Positions 1-8,765 of a stretch of 64,000 bases of DNA are shown here, piece after piece. Below the pieces are notes generated by a model that was given only the letters and a program-made list of their open reading frames with translations, ran no database searches and was not told where the DNA came from. Numbering within the stretch: position 1 is the stretch's first letter; each line of letters begins with the position of its first letter. The stretch covers positions 706,382-770,381 of the forward strand of contig NZ_JAGRRD010000001.1 in assembly GCF_018122735.1 (NCBI RefSeq). Direction: 5' to 3'. Origin of the DNA: Azoarcus sp. L1K30. Its GTDB lineage: Bacteria > Pseudomonadota > Gammaproteobacteria > Burkholderiales > Rhodocyclaceae. The translations under genes were made by a program, and so were the position numbers.

Positions 1-98
1 CTCCTCCCCCTTCAAGGGGGAGGCTGGGAGGGGGATGGGTCAATTCGCGACGCTTGAAACCCATCCCCACCCCAGCCCTCCCCTTGAAGGGGAGGGGG
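1..98. repeat. Dispersed palindromic repeat, copy 1 (inverted pair)
   Basis: Two arms face each other across a spacer of about 20 bases. Each arm has a GC-rich palindrome of the type CCTCCCCTTCAAGGGGAGG followed by a G-rich tail ending in GGATGGGT, and the second arm is the reverse complement of the first with small differences. The same module recurs near 10.2, 19.2, 24.7, 34.2 and 48.4 kb, always between genes. The rest of the stretch before base 247 holds no convincing gene. Confidence 0.85.
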
Positions 99-246
99 CT
101 TCGTTGTACCACCTTAAGTGCCAAACAGCACGCACCACTACACTAGCCAGGCGGGTCAGTCATCTTCGAGCTGAATGCGCGCCCTGGTTGATTCATCCAT
201 GCCTGCGGGAGAGGCGCGCACGTCTTGCGGCGCTGGGCGCAGCGGC

Positions 247-1527
247 TCAGCGCGCGTCGAGCCTCCACGAGACGCTTGAGGGGCGCCCGTCGAGCGCCAG
301 CCTGGCGGTGGCGGGCTCGGTGCGGGCAATGACCTTGCCCGCGCGCATCACCAGCAGCCGGGTCGCGCGCAAGCGCAGCGCCTCGACCGGGTCGCCCGCC
401 TGCAGCATGACAAGGTCGGCACGGTATCCGGGGGCAATGCCATAACCATCGAGGCCGAGGATAGCCGCCGCGGTGTCGGTAACCGCTGAATAGCACTGGC
501 GCATGGCTGCCTGGCCGGTCATTTGCGCAACATGCAGGCCCATGCTCGCGACTTCGAGCATGTCGCCGCTGCCCAGCGCGTACCAGGGGTCCATCACGCA
601 ATCGTGACCGAAGGCCACGGGGACGCCGGCGGCAAGCAGTTCGGGTACGCGGGTCATGCCGCGGCGCTTTGGATAGGTGTCGTGCCGGCCCTGCAGGGTG
701 ATGTTGATCAGCGGGTTGGCGATGGCGGCCACGCCTGCTTCGCGAATCAGCGGAATCAGTTTCGATACATAGTAGTTGTCCATCGAGTGCATCGAGGTGA
801 GATGCGAGCCTGCAACCCGGCCATGCAGCCCGAGCCGATGCGTGTGCTGGGCGAGGGTCTCGATATGGCGCGACATCGGATCGTCGCTCTCGTCGCAGTG
901 CATGTCGACGCGCAGGCCGCGCTCTGCGGCGAGCTCGCACAGGATGCGAACCGATTCGGCGCCGTCGGCCATGCTGCGCTCGAAATGTGGAATGCCGCCG
1001 ACCACGTCCACGCCCATGTCGAGGGCGCGGGTGAGGTTGGTGAGTGCGCCGGGCGCACGCAGTACGCCATCCTGCGGAAATGCCACCAGTTGCAGATCGA
1101 GATACGGCGCAACGCGGCGCTTCACTTCGAGCAGCGCTTCGACCGCCAGCAGGCGCGGGTCGCAGACGTCGACGTGTGAGCGGATGGCGAGCAGGCCCTT
1201 GGCCACCGCCCAGTCGCAGTAGGCCATGGCGCGTTCGATGATCGCATCCTGCGTGAGCAGGGGCTTGAGCTCACCCCACAGCGCGATGCCTTCGAGCAGG
1301 GTGCCGGACTGGTTGACGCGCGGCTGACCGTAGCTGAGTGTCGAGTCCATGTGAAAGTGCGGATCGACGAAGGGTGGGCTGACGAGCTGCCCGGCGGCGT
1401 CGATGACTTCGTGGGCATCGGCGACCAGCGAGCGTTCGACCGCAACGATGCGCCCGTCGAGGATGCCGATGTCGATCGGGCTGCGGCCATCGGGGAGCGA
1501 GGCATTGAGAATGATGACGTCGAGCAT
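247..1527 (-). CDS. codA: Cytosine deaminase (CodA-like amidohydrolase)
   Basis: A 426-residue metal-dependent amidohydrolase that should convert cytosine to uracil and ammonia in the cytoplasm. The metal ligands of the family are visible: HFH (H57, H59), H210 in MHCDE, E213, H242 and D309 in FGHDC, spaced as in E. coli CodA. Length matches that enzyme (about 427). It is the last gene of the nine-gene pyrimidine operon, 45 bases after a permease gene, so it would turn imported cytosine into uracil for Upp and the Urc proteins encoded at the front of the operon. A related substrate such as isocytosine or creatinine cannot be excluded. Confidence 0.9.
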   Translation of the reverse strand: MLDVIILNASLPDGRSPIDIGILDGRIVAVERSLVADAHEVIDAAGQLVSPPFVDPHFHMDSTLSYGQPRVNQSGTLLEGIALWGELKPLLTQDAIIERAMAYCDWAVAKGLLAIRSHVDVCDPRLLAVEALLEVKRRVAPYLDLQLVAFPQDGVLRAPGALTNLTRALDMGVDVVGGIPHFERSMADGAESVRILCELAAERGLRVDMHCDESDDPMSRHIETLAQHTHRLGLHGRVAGSHLTSMHSMDNYYVSKLIPLIREAGVAAIANPLINITLQGRHDTYPKRRGMTRVPELLAAGVPVAFGHDCVMDPWYALGSGDMLEVASMGLHVAQMTGQAAMRQCYSAVTDTAAAILGLDGYGIAPGYRADLVMLQAGDPVEALRLRATRLLVMRAGKVIARTEPATARLALDGRPSSVSWRLDAR

Positions 1528-1572
1528 GGGAGTCCCGGTATCTGTTTGGCTGTGGTGTCGGTTGGCGCCGGT

Positions 1573-2520
1573 TCAGCGCTCGCCCTTGCGATACGGCTTC
1601 ATCAGGGCCTGCGGATAGGCGGCGCGGCGGGCCATCACGATCAGGGCGAGGATGGACAGCAGGTAGGGCAGCATCAGGTAGATCTGGTAGGGCAGCGCGC
1701 CACCGGCCTGCTGCAGACGCAACTGAGCGGCATCGAAGGCGGCGAACAGCACGGCGCCGAGCAGGGCCTTGCCTGGCCGCCACGAGGCGAACACGACGAG
1801 CGCCACGCAGATCCAGCCGCGACCGTTGATCATGTTGAAGAAGAAGGCATTGAAGGCCGACAGGGTGAGGAAGGCCCCGGCCAGCCCCATCAGTATCGAC
1901 CCGGCGATGACTGCGCCGGTGCGAACGGCGATCACGTCCACGCCCTGGCCCTCGGCCGCGGCGGGATTTTCGCCGACCATGCGCAGCGCCAAGCCCATCG
2001 GTGTGCGATAGAGCAGGTAGGCGACGGTGGGCACGAGCGCGATCGCAAGCAGGGTCAGCGAAGTCTGCCCGGCCAGTACCGGGCCGATCAGCGGCAGGCC
2101 GGCCAGCCCTTCGAGCGGCGCAAAGGCCGTGACGGTGGGGGGCGTGCTGACTTGCGGAAAGCTGACCCGGTAGGCGAAGGCCGACAGGCTGGTGGCGAGC
2201 AGGGTCACGCCGAGCCCGGCCACGTGCTGCGACACCGTCAGCCACACGGTCAGCGCCGCGTGCAGTAGTCCGAACACGCCGCCGACCAGACCGGCCACCA
2301 GCACACCGGTCCACAGGTCGGCGCCGTTGAAGACCGCGAGCCAGCCGGTGAAGGCGCCGGCCACCATGATGCCTTCGATGCCGAGGTTGAGGACGCCGGC
2401 GCGCTCGCAGATCAGCACACCCAGGGTGCCGAGGATCAGCGGCGTGGCAACGCGCAGGGTGGCCACCCAGAAGGAGGCCGAGCCGAGCATGTCGAACAGG
2501 TTGGCGAGGAAGTCCATCAT
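1573..2520 (-). CDS. ABC transporter permease, BMP/nucleoside type (second subunit)
   Basis: A 315-residue inner-membrane permease of the BPD_transp_2 family, with about eight hydrophobic segments and the typical N-terminal motif ERAGVLNLGIEG. I start it at the MMDFLANLF methionine because its ATGA overlaps the stop of the upstream permease; the longer open frame upstream is a shadow of that gene. The pair resembles YufP/YufQ and NupP/NupQ nucleoside importers. In this operon a nucleobase or nucleoside substrate is likely but not proven. Confidence 0.88.
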   Translation of the reverse strand: MMDFLANLFDMLGSASFWVATLRVATPLILGTLGVLICERAGVLNLGIEGIMVAGAFTGWLAVFNGADLWTGVLVAGLVGGVFGLLHAALTVWLTVSQHVAGLGVTLLATSLSAFAYRVSFPQVSTPPTVTAFAPLEGLAGLPLIGPVLAGQTSLTLLAIALVPTVAYLLYRTPMGLALRMVGENPAAAEGQGVDVIAVRTGAVIAGSILMGLAGAFLTLSAFNAFFFNMINGRGWICVALVVFASWRPGKALLGAVLFAAFDAAQLRLQQAGGALPYQIYLMLPYLLSILALIVMARRAAYPQALMKPYRKGER

Positions 2521-3584
2521 GTGCGGCCCCAACGGAGGCGGTAGCGGGTGAGCAGCGTGGCCACCAGCATGGTGAGCAGGGCCGTGGCAACAATGACATC
2601 GGCGATGAAGTTGGGCACGCCCACCACCCGGCTCATGCTGTCGGCACCCACCTGCACGGCGGCGACGAAAAGCGCCGCCAGCAGCACGCCGAGCGGGTGC
2701 AGCCCGGCGAGCATGGCGATGACGATGCCGGCGTAGCCGTAGCCCGGTGACATGTCGGTGGTGACGTAGCTCGTGCGCCCGGCCACCTCGCCGACGCCGG
2801 CCAGCCCTGCCAGCGCGCCCGACAGCAGGGCGCACAGCAGTACCGTGCGCCCTACCGGCAAGCCGGCGAAGGCGGCAGCGCGGTGGTTGGCGCCGACTGC
2901 GCGCAGGGCGAAACCGAAGGTGGTGAAGCGTTCGATCAACCACACCAGGATGGCCAGCCCGCAGGCCATCAGCAGCCCGGTGTGCACCCGCGAGCGCTCG
3001 ATCAGACGGCTGAACTCGAGTTCGGGGTCGAGCGCTACCGACTGCGGCCAGCCCATGGCAAGCGGGTCTTTCATCGGCCCGTCCAGCATCATCGACACCA
3101 GCAGGAGGGCGACGAAGTTGAGCAAGAGTGTGGTGACGACTTCATCCACGCCGAGCTTCAGTTTCATCCACGCCGGCCCCAACAGCCACAGCGCACCGGC
3201 AGCCGCGCCGGCGGCGATCATCAGCGCGGACAGCAGCGGCAGCGGGAGGTCGAAGGTGCTGCCGCCGTGCATGCCGCCGACCGCGACCGCCGCCAGCGCG
3301 CCGAGATAGAGCTGGCCTTCGGCGCCGATGTTGAACAGACGGGCGCGAAAGGCGACCGCCGCAGCAAGCCCGGTGAGAATCAGCGGGGTGGCGCGGGTCA
3401 GGGTTTCGGCAAGGGCAAAGCGCGAGCCGAAAGCGCCATCGAAGAGCAGGGCATAGGTCTGGCCGACCGGCGCACCTGCCCAGGCTACAAGGAGTGCGCA
3501 CACGCCCAGTGTGACGAGCACGGCAACAATCGGGGCGAACAGCATTGCCCGCGGAGAGTACTCACTGCGTGATTCAAGCCGCAT
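2517..3584 (-). CDS. ABC transporter permease, BMP/nucleoside type (first subunit)
   Basis: A 355-residue permease paired with the one that follows. It has an N-terminal hydrophobic segment after a short cytoplasmic stretch, the family motif FRARLFNIGAEGQ, and around ten predicted membrane segments. Its start overlaps the end of the ATPase gene by 11 bases and its stop overlaps the next permease by four, showing tight translational coupling. Together with the double ATPase and the BMP binding protein it forms a complete importer, probably for pyrimidine bases or nucleosides given the neighbouring salvage genes. Confidence 0.88.
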   Translation of the reverse strand: MRLESRSEYSPRAMLFAPIVAVLVTLGVCALLVAWAGAPVGQTYALLFDGAFGSRFALAETLTRATPLILTGLAAAVAFRARLFNIGAEGQLYLGALAAVAVGGMHGGSTFDLPLPLLSALMIAAGAAAGALWLLGPAWMKLKLGVDEVVTTLLLNFVALLLVSMMLDGPMKDPLAMGWPQSVALDPELEFSRLIERSRVHTGLLMACGLAILVWLIERFTTFGFALRAVGANHRAAAFAGLPVGRTVLLCALLSGALAGLAGVGEVAGRTSYVTTDMSPGYGYAGIVIAMLAGLHPLGVLLAALFVAAVQVGADSMSRVVGVPNFIADVIVATALLTMLVATLLTRYRLRWGRT

Positions 3585-5130
3585 GCTGCGAGGCTCCTTT
3601 TGTGTCCGACGCGGCGCTTCCCGCCATGGCCAGGCCGACCGCGGCGCGGCTGCAGCCTTCGGTGGGCAAGGCGGGGCCGAGGCGGCCCTTGAACATCACC
3701 GCGATGCGGTCGGCGATGGCAAACAGTTCGTCGAGGTCTTCGGAGATCACCAGCACCGCGGCGCCGGCCGCGGCCGCATCGAGCAGGCAGCGATGAACAT
3801 AGGCCACCGCGCCGATATCCAGACCCCAGGTGGGCTGGTTGGCCACGATCAGGGTCGGGGTGACGTCGTCTCCGGCCACCGACAGCGCGCGGCCCAGGAT
3901 GAGTTTCTGCATGTTGCCGCCCGACAGCACCCGGGCGGGCACGTCGATACCCGACAGGCGCACGTCGAACTGCTCGACCAGCGTGCGGGTGAAGGCGCGG
4001 GCGGCCTTGCCGCGCACAATGCCGGCGCACGAGAAGGCGGGCAGGTGCAGGCGCTCCGACGCCGCGTTCTCCCACACCGGCAGGTCGCCCACCACGCCGA
4101 CCGCATGGCGGTCTTCCGGGATGCGGGCGACTCGGCGGGCGATCCAGTCGCGCGGATTGGCGCGCATGGCCTGCCCGCTGACGGACACCTCGCCGCTGTC
4201 TGCCGCGAGGGTGCCGCATAGCAGATCGGCCAGCGCCTGCTGTCCGTTGCCGGAGACGCCGGCAATGCCGACGATCTCTCCGGCGCGAACGACAAGGCTG
4301 AGGTCGTCGAGCAGGGTCTTGCCTCCCTGCGCCGCATGCACGCCGGACAGGTTCAGCACCATGTCGCCATGCGGTCGCGGTTCGCGGGTGGGCAGGGTCA
4401 CGCTGCGCCCCACCATGAGTTCGGCAAGTTCGGTCTTGGTGGTGTCTTCGGTGTTGCGCACGCTCACCAGCCGACCGCCGCGCAGCACCGCTACGCGTGC
4501 CGAGACGCGCAGCACTTCGTCGAGCTTGTGGCTGATGAAGATCACCGACAGGCCTTCGGCGACGAGGGTGGCGAGGGTGGCGAACAGGGATTCGCTTTCC
4601 TGTGGCGTCAGCACCGCGGTGGGTTCGTCCAGAATCAGGATGTGGGCACCGCGGTAGAGGGCCTTGAGGATCTCGACACGCTGGCGCTCGCCGACCGACA
4701 GCGCGGCCACGCGCGCGTCCGGATCGACGCCGAGACCGAAGCGCGCCGCGGTATGGAGCAGTCGTGCACGCGCGGCACGCCGGCGCGAAAACGGCAACCA
4801 TAGCGGCTCGGTGCCGAGCAGCACGTTGTCGAGCACGCTGAGATTGTCGGCAAGGGCGAAGTGTTGATGCACCATGCCCACGCCGGCGGCAAGCGCGGCT
4901 TTCGGGTTACCCGGCACCAGCGGCTGGCCGAAGACCTCGATGTGGCCTTCGTCGGCGACGTAATGCCCGAACAGGATGCTGACCAGCGTACTCTTGCCGG
5001 CGCCGTTCTCGCCGAGCAGGGCGAGCACTTCGCCAGTGCCGAGCTCGAGCGAGATGTCGTCGTTGGCCACCAGCTTGCCGAAGCGCTTGGTGATGTTTGC
5101 CAGGCGCAGGGCAGGCAGGCTTTCATTCAT
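3574..5130 (-). CDS. ABC transporter ATP-binding protein, two nucleotide-binding domains
   Basis: A 518-residue protein with two fused ABC ATPase domains, as usual in sugar/nucleoside importers (YufO, RbsA, MglA style). The first domain has Walker A GENGAGKST (around residue 39), signature LSVGERQRVEI and Walker B ILILDEPTAVLT. The second has a degenerate Walker A (GVSGNGQQ) and the signature LSGGNMQKL, the usual asymmetry of this family. It lies 12 bases downstream of the binding-protein gene and would energise the two permeases that follow. Confidence 0.9.
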   Translation of the reverse strand: MNESLPALRLANITKRFGKLVANDDISLELGTGEVLALLGENGAGKSTLVSILFGHYVADEGHIEVFGQPLVPGNPKAALAAGVGMVHQHFALADNLSVLDNVLLGTEPLWLPFSRRRAARARLLHTAARFGLGVDPDARVAALSVGERQRVEILKALYRGAHILILDEPTAVLTPQESESLFATLATLVAEGLSVIFISHKLDEVLRVSARVAVLRGGRLVSVRNTEDTTKTELAELMVGRSVTLPTREPRPHGDMVLNLSGVHAAQGGKTLLDDLSLVVRAGEIVGIAGVSGNGQQALADLLCGTLAADSGEVSVSGQAMRANPRDWIARRVARIPEDRHAVGVVGDLPVWENAASERLHLPAFSCAGIVRGKAARAFTRTLVEQFDVRLSGIDVPARVLSGGNMQKLILGRALSVAGDDVTPTLIVANQPTWGLDIGAVAYVHRCLLDAAAAGAAVLVISEDLDELFAIADRIAVMFKGRLGPALPTEGCSRAAVGLAMAGSAASDTKGASQHAA

Positions 5131-5142
5131 GATGCGCGATAC

Positions 5143-6138
5143 TCAGTTCGACTTCGGTTCGGCGTCATTCACCTTGACTGTGAAATTGCCGTCAAGAATG
5201 GCCTTTTCCTTCGCCTTCACCTTGGCGATGAGTTCAGCCGGCACCTTGGATTCGAAGGTCCCGAGCTTGGCCATCTCGCTGCCGCCGAATTTCATCGTCG
5301 AATACTTGCCATAGTCCTCGGCCTTGAAGCTGCCGGCCTTGACCATCTTGAGCGCGGTGTCGATGGTCGGTTCCATGTTCCACAGCGCCGAGGCGACCAC
5401 GGTATCGGGGTACTGCGCCTGGGTGTCGATGACGTTGCCGATGGCCAGCACGCCGCGTTCCTTGGCGGCGTCGGACACGCCGAAGCGCTCGGCGTACATC
5501 ACGTCCGCACCCCTGTCGATCATCGCAAATGCGGCTTCCTTCGCTTTCGGGGGATCGAACCACGAGCCGATGAAGCTGACGGTGAACTTTACCTTGGGGT
5601 TGATCTCGCGGGCGCCGTCCATGAAGGCATGCATCAGGCGATTGACCTCGGGGATGGGGTAGCCGCCGACCATGCCGATCTGGCCGCTCTTGCTCATGCC
5701 GGCGGCGATCATGCCGGTGAGGTAGGCTGGTTCCTGGATGTAATTGTCGAACACCGAAAAGTTGGGCGCCTGCGGCTTGCCCGATGAGCCGAGCAGGAAG
5801 GCCGTCTTCGGATAGTCGCGCGCGACCTTGCGCGCAGCGGCTTCAACCGCGAACGCCTCGCCCACGATGAGGCCCTTGCCCTGCTCGGCGTACTGCCGCA
5901 TGACGCGCTCGTAGTCGGCATTGGTGACGTTTTCGGAGAACACATACTCGATGTCGCCACGGGTCTGTGCCGCATTGAGCGCCTTGTGGATGCGCGACAC
6001 CCATTGTTGCTCGACGGGGACGGTGTAGATCGCCGCAACCTTGATCTTGTCCGCGGCGAAGGCGGGCAGCGGCAACAGGGCGGCAGCAGCCAGCGCAAGG
6101 CTCGAAGTCATCAGGGTGCGACGCATGCGATTGGTCAT
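5143..6138 (-). CDS. BMP-family periplasmic substrate-binding protein
   Basis: A 331-residue solute-binding protein of the BMP/PnrA family. It has a Sec signal peptide (twin Arg-rich start, hydrophobic core, AFA-A cleavage site near residue 28) and no lipobox cysteine, so it should be soluble in the periplasm. Motifs such as VGGYPIPEVNRLMHAF and ASALWNMEP are typical of the family. BMP proteins bind nucleosides, nucleobases or other purine/pyrimidine ligands; the surrounding uracil and cytosine genes suggest a pyrimidine ligand here. It leads the four-gene transporter block of the operon. Confidence 0.88.
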   Translation of the reverse strand: MTNRMRRTLMTSSLALAAAALLPLPAFAADKIKVAAIYTVPVEQQWVSRIHKALNAAQTRGDIEYVFSENVTNADYERVMRQYAEQGKGLIVGEAFAVEAAARKVARDYPKTAFLLGSSGKPQAPNFSVFDNYIQEPAYLTGMIAAGMSKSGQIGMVGGYPIPEVNRLMHAFMDGAREINPKVKFTVSFIGSWFDPPKAKEAAFAMIDRGADVMYAERFGVSDAAKERGVLAIGNVIDTQAQYPDTVVASALWNMEPTIDTALKMVKAGSFKAEDYGKYSTMKFGGSEMAKLGTFESKVPAELIAKVKAKEKAILDGNFTVKVNDAEPKSN

Positions 6139-6150
6139 CTTGGCTTCCTT

Positions 6151-6855
6151 TCAGTGAGTGGTGTTTGCGGGAGGCGGTGAAATGGTGGCGGCGCCATGTG
6201 CCGGGCAGGGCAGACCGCAGCTGCGCAGCACGACGGTGAGCACATGGGCGGTGGCACGTTCATGGTCCGGTGGTGACAGGCGGGTCTTGCCGAGCACGGC
6301 GCAGACCTGGCTGTCGAAGTCGGCATAGGTCTGGGTCGCGGCCCAGATGGTGAAGAACAGGTGGGTGGCATCCACCGGCAGGATCCGGCCTTCGGCGGCC
6401 CACTGGTCGATGACCGCCGCGCGCTTTTCCACCGTGCTGCGCAGCTCGGTGCGCAGGTATTCGCCGATATGGGTGGCGCCGTGCACGATCTCGTTGGCAA
6501 AGACGCGCGAAGCGTCGGGACGGCGCGCGCTCAGGCGCATCTTGGCGCGAACGTAGGCGCTCAGCGCGGTTGCGGGATCGGCGTCGGCGGTGATGCTTTC
6601 GGTTTCGGCCAGCCACAGGGCGAGGATGTTCGCGAGCACCGCGCGGTAGAGCGCTTCCTTGGACGCGAAGTAGTACAGCAAGGTGGCCTTGGGTACGCCG
6701 GCGACGTCGGCGATCTCGGCCATGGTGGCGCCCTGGAAGCCGGCCCGCGCGAACACCTTCTCGGCGGCCTTCAGCATTGCGCCCTCCTGGCGCTGGCGGA
6801 TGCGGCCCTTCAGCCGTGCGCCATCGTCCACACCTGTGTCGGCCTGAATGCTCAT
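6151..6855 (-). CDS. rutR: TetR-family regulator, RutR-like
   Basis: A 234-residue regulator with an N-terminal TetR helix-turn-helix (residues about 20-70, [10 protein letters not shown]) and a C-terminal ligand domain close to E. coli RutR, including an [11 protein letters not shown] stretch matching the uracil-sensing domain of that protein. RutR represses pyrimidine-degradation genes and lets go when uracil is bound. The start overlaps the stop of upp by four bases. A palindrome matching the RutR operator lies upstream of the first operon gene, so I infer autogenous control by uracil. Confidence 0.85.
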   Translation of the reverse strand: MSIQADTGVDDGARLKGRIRQRQEGAMLKAAEKVFARAGFQGATMAEIADVAGVPKATLLYYFASKEALYRAVLANILALWLAETESITADADPATALSAYVRAKMRLSARRPDASRVFANEIVHGATHIGEYLRTELRSTVEKRAAVIDQWAAEGRILPVDATHLFFTIWAATQTYADFDSQVCAVLGKTRLSPPDHERATAHVLTVVLRSCGLPCPAHGAATISPPPANTTH

Positions 6856-7484
6856 CGTGTGCCGAACAGGCGGTCGCCCGCATCGCCGAGGCCGGGCACG
6901 ATGTAACCGTGCTCGTTGAGGTGGCTGTCGATCGATGCGGTAAAAATGGGGACGTCGGGGTGTTCGCGGGCCAGGGTCTCCAAGCCCTCCGGTGCCGCCA
7001 GCAGACAGACGAACTTGATGCTGCTGACGCCGTCCTCCTTGAGTCGGGAAAGTGCCGCGCTCGCCGAGTTGCCGGTGGCCAGCATGGGGTCAACCAGGAT
7101 GACCTGTCGCTCGTCGATATCGGACGGCACCTTATAGTAGTACTCGATCGCCTCGAGCGTTTCCGGATCGCGATAGAGTCCGATGTGGCCGACACGTGCA
7201 CCGGGCAGCAACTCGACCATGCCATCGAGCATGCCGTTACCGGCGCGCATGATGGCGATCAGGCACAGTTTCTTGCCGCTGATGACTGGCGCCTCGCAGT
7301 CGGCCACCGGCGTCGTGACCGGGACCAGTTCGGTGGCGAGGTCGCGCGTGACCTCGTAGGCCATCATCGCCGCAATCTCGCGCACGACGCGGCGGAAATT
7401 GTCGGTGGTGGTGTCCGCGTTGCGCAGGATCGTCAGCTTGTGCTGCATCAGCGGATGATCGATCTCGGTGACCTTGGGGTGCAT
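6852..7484 (-). CDS. upp: Uracil phosphoribosyltransferase
   Basis: A 210-residue enzyme that joins uracil to PRPP to make UMP. The PRPP loop [11 protein letters not shown] and the C-terminal uracil site [13 protein letters not shown] are intact, and length is normal for Upp. In the fungal URC pathway the same reaction (Urc6) is the first step of uracil breakdown, and here the gene sits between urc4 and the regulator gene. It may therefore serve catabolism rather than only salvage; a second housekeeping copy elsewhere in the genome would support that. Confidence 0.95.
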   Translation of the reverse strand: MHPKVTEIDHPLMQHKLTILRNADTTTDNFRRVVREIAAMMAYEVTRDLATELVPVTTPVADCEAPVISGKKLCLIAIMRAGNGMLDGMVELLPGARVGHIGLYRDPETLEAIEYYYKVPSDIDERQVILVDPMLATGNSASAALSRLKEDGVSSIKFVCLLAAPEGLETLAREHPDVPIFTASIDSHLNEHGYIVPGLGDAGDRLFGTR

Positions 7485-7511
7485 CGCGTCTCTCCGTGGC
7501 TGGGTACGGGG

Positions 7512-8765
7512 TCAGAAAACGGTGCCATCACTGATGATGGTGAGCGGTGGCACGCCTCCGGCCCGGCGCTGCGCGGCGATGCGGCGTCCGGCCGACCAGG
7601 TGCCGCCCTGCAGGACCTTGGGCAGCGGGAACTGAGCCTCGTCGACACCCAGTTCGGCACGTACGGCGTTCGCAATGCGGTCGAGTCCGATCACGGTGAG
7701 CGCCCGCCACTCGACGATGGGGGGAGAATCCACCCGCCATGGCGTGGTCCAGAACTCAGCGCTGCGGGGGCGGATCACGCCGAGATCGAGCAGCAGGCCG
7801 CCATTGCGATATTCGGGCAGCCCCGTCAGTGCGTCGAGTCCGCGCACCTTGAGACCTGCGGCATCGAGCGGTTCCAGCAGCGAATAGGTGAGCCACTGCG
7901 TGAGCTTGTGGAAAGGCAGCAATTCGTCTTCCAGTGCCGGGTGGTGCCAGCAATCGCCCAGGGAAATGCCCTGCAGGCTGATCCGTCCCGGCCATACCGG
8001 CCCGAGCGCCTTGAGCAGCGTGGCGAGGATGAACTCCGCATCGATTTCGCCGCGATCGGCATGCGCGAACAAGTAATCGACAAGATTGCCGAGACGGGCA
8101 GGCTCGCCGAACACGGCGGGTGTGCCCGAGATCACTTCGCCCAGGCGGCGCAACAGGCCGGCACGGCCTTCGAGACCGACGAGCGGATTGTCTTCGCTTT
8201 CCTGAAAAGCGGTGGCCAGTCGATCGGCCGTCAGGCGGCTCAGGGCTGCCGCGTCGCTGCGCAACGGGCGCCCGGGTGCGTCGGAGAGGAGGCCGGCGGC
8301 AAACAGCTCGATACTGGCAACGGCCAGGCCCTCGGACCGCACATGGACCTGAGCATTGGCTTCGTCGCGGAAATGCCAGTCTGGACCGGCGCCGGCGTCG
8401 AGGAGCACGCTGGGTACGACGAGGTCGATGGCGATGCGGGCGATTTCGCGCTCGTCCGCCGCATGCGACATGGCGCGCAGCGCCTGCCAGCGATCGACGC
8501 CGCCAGCCTCGAAATGCCGCCAGCGGCTATGGTAGGGTACTTCTAGGTTCGGATAGTCGTGACGGATGGTGTCGGCCACATATAGCGCGGCACCGGGCAG
8601 GGCCTCCGCCCGCCACTCGAAAAACGACGAGCGGCCGCTTTCGACCGCCGCCATCACGGCCGCACAGCGCTTGCGCACCGCCTTCGCGCTCAGCAGTGCC
8701 GTCGCCGGATGGCCGATCGGAACCGGGGCGTACCATCCGGAGTTGGCGCGCGCTGCAGCGTTCAT
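7512..8765 (-). CDS. urc4: Urc4-like protein (DUF1688), uracil catabolism
   Basis: A 417-residue protein recognised as a DUF1688/URC4 homologue by its overall sequence and its neighbours. URC4 is genetically required for uracil breakdown in the yeast Lachancea kluyveri; the exact reaction is not settled. No signal peptide or membrane segment is seen, so it is cytoplasmic. Its start overlaps the stop of the urc1 gene by four bases and upp follows after 27 bases, so the three core URC functions are co-translated. Identification rests on family resemblance, not on a catalytic motif. Confidence 0.82.
   Translation of the reverse strand: MNAAARANSGWYAPVPIGHPATALLSAKAVRKRCAAVMAAVESGRSSFFEWRAEALPGAALYVADTIRHDYPNLEVPYHSRWRHFEAGGVDRWQALRAMSHAADEREIARIAIDLVVPSVLLDAGAGPDWHFRDEANAQVHVRSEGLAVASIELFAAGLLSDAPGRPLRSDAAALSRLTADRLATAFQESEDNPLVGLEGRAGLLRRLGEVISGTPAVFGEPARLGNLVDYLFAHADRGEIDAEFILATLLKALGPVWPGRISLQGISLGDCWHHPALEDELLPFHKLTQWLTYSLLEPLDAAGLKVRGLDALTGLPEYRNGGLLLDLGVIRPRSAEFWTTPWRVDSPPIVEWRALTVIGLDRIANAVRAELGVDEAQFPLPKVLQGGTWSAGRRIAAQRRAGGVPPLTIISDGTVF

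Noticed and set aside
6777-8546. Plus-strand open frame of 589 codons across upp and urc4
   Set aside because: Shadow of two well-supported minus-strand genes; no recognisable family.
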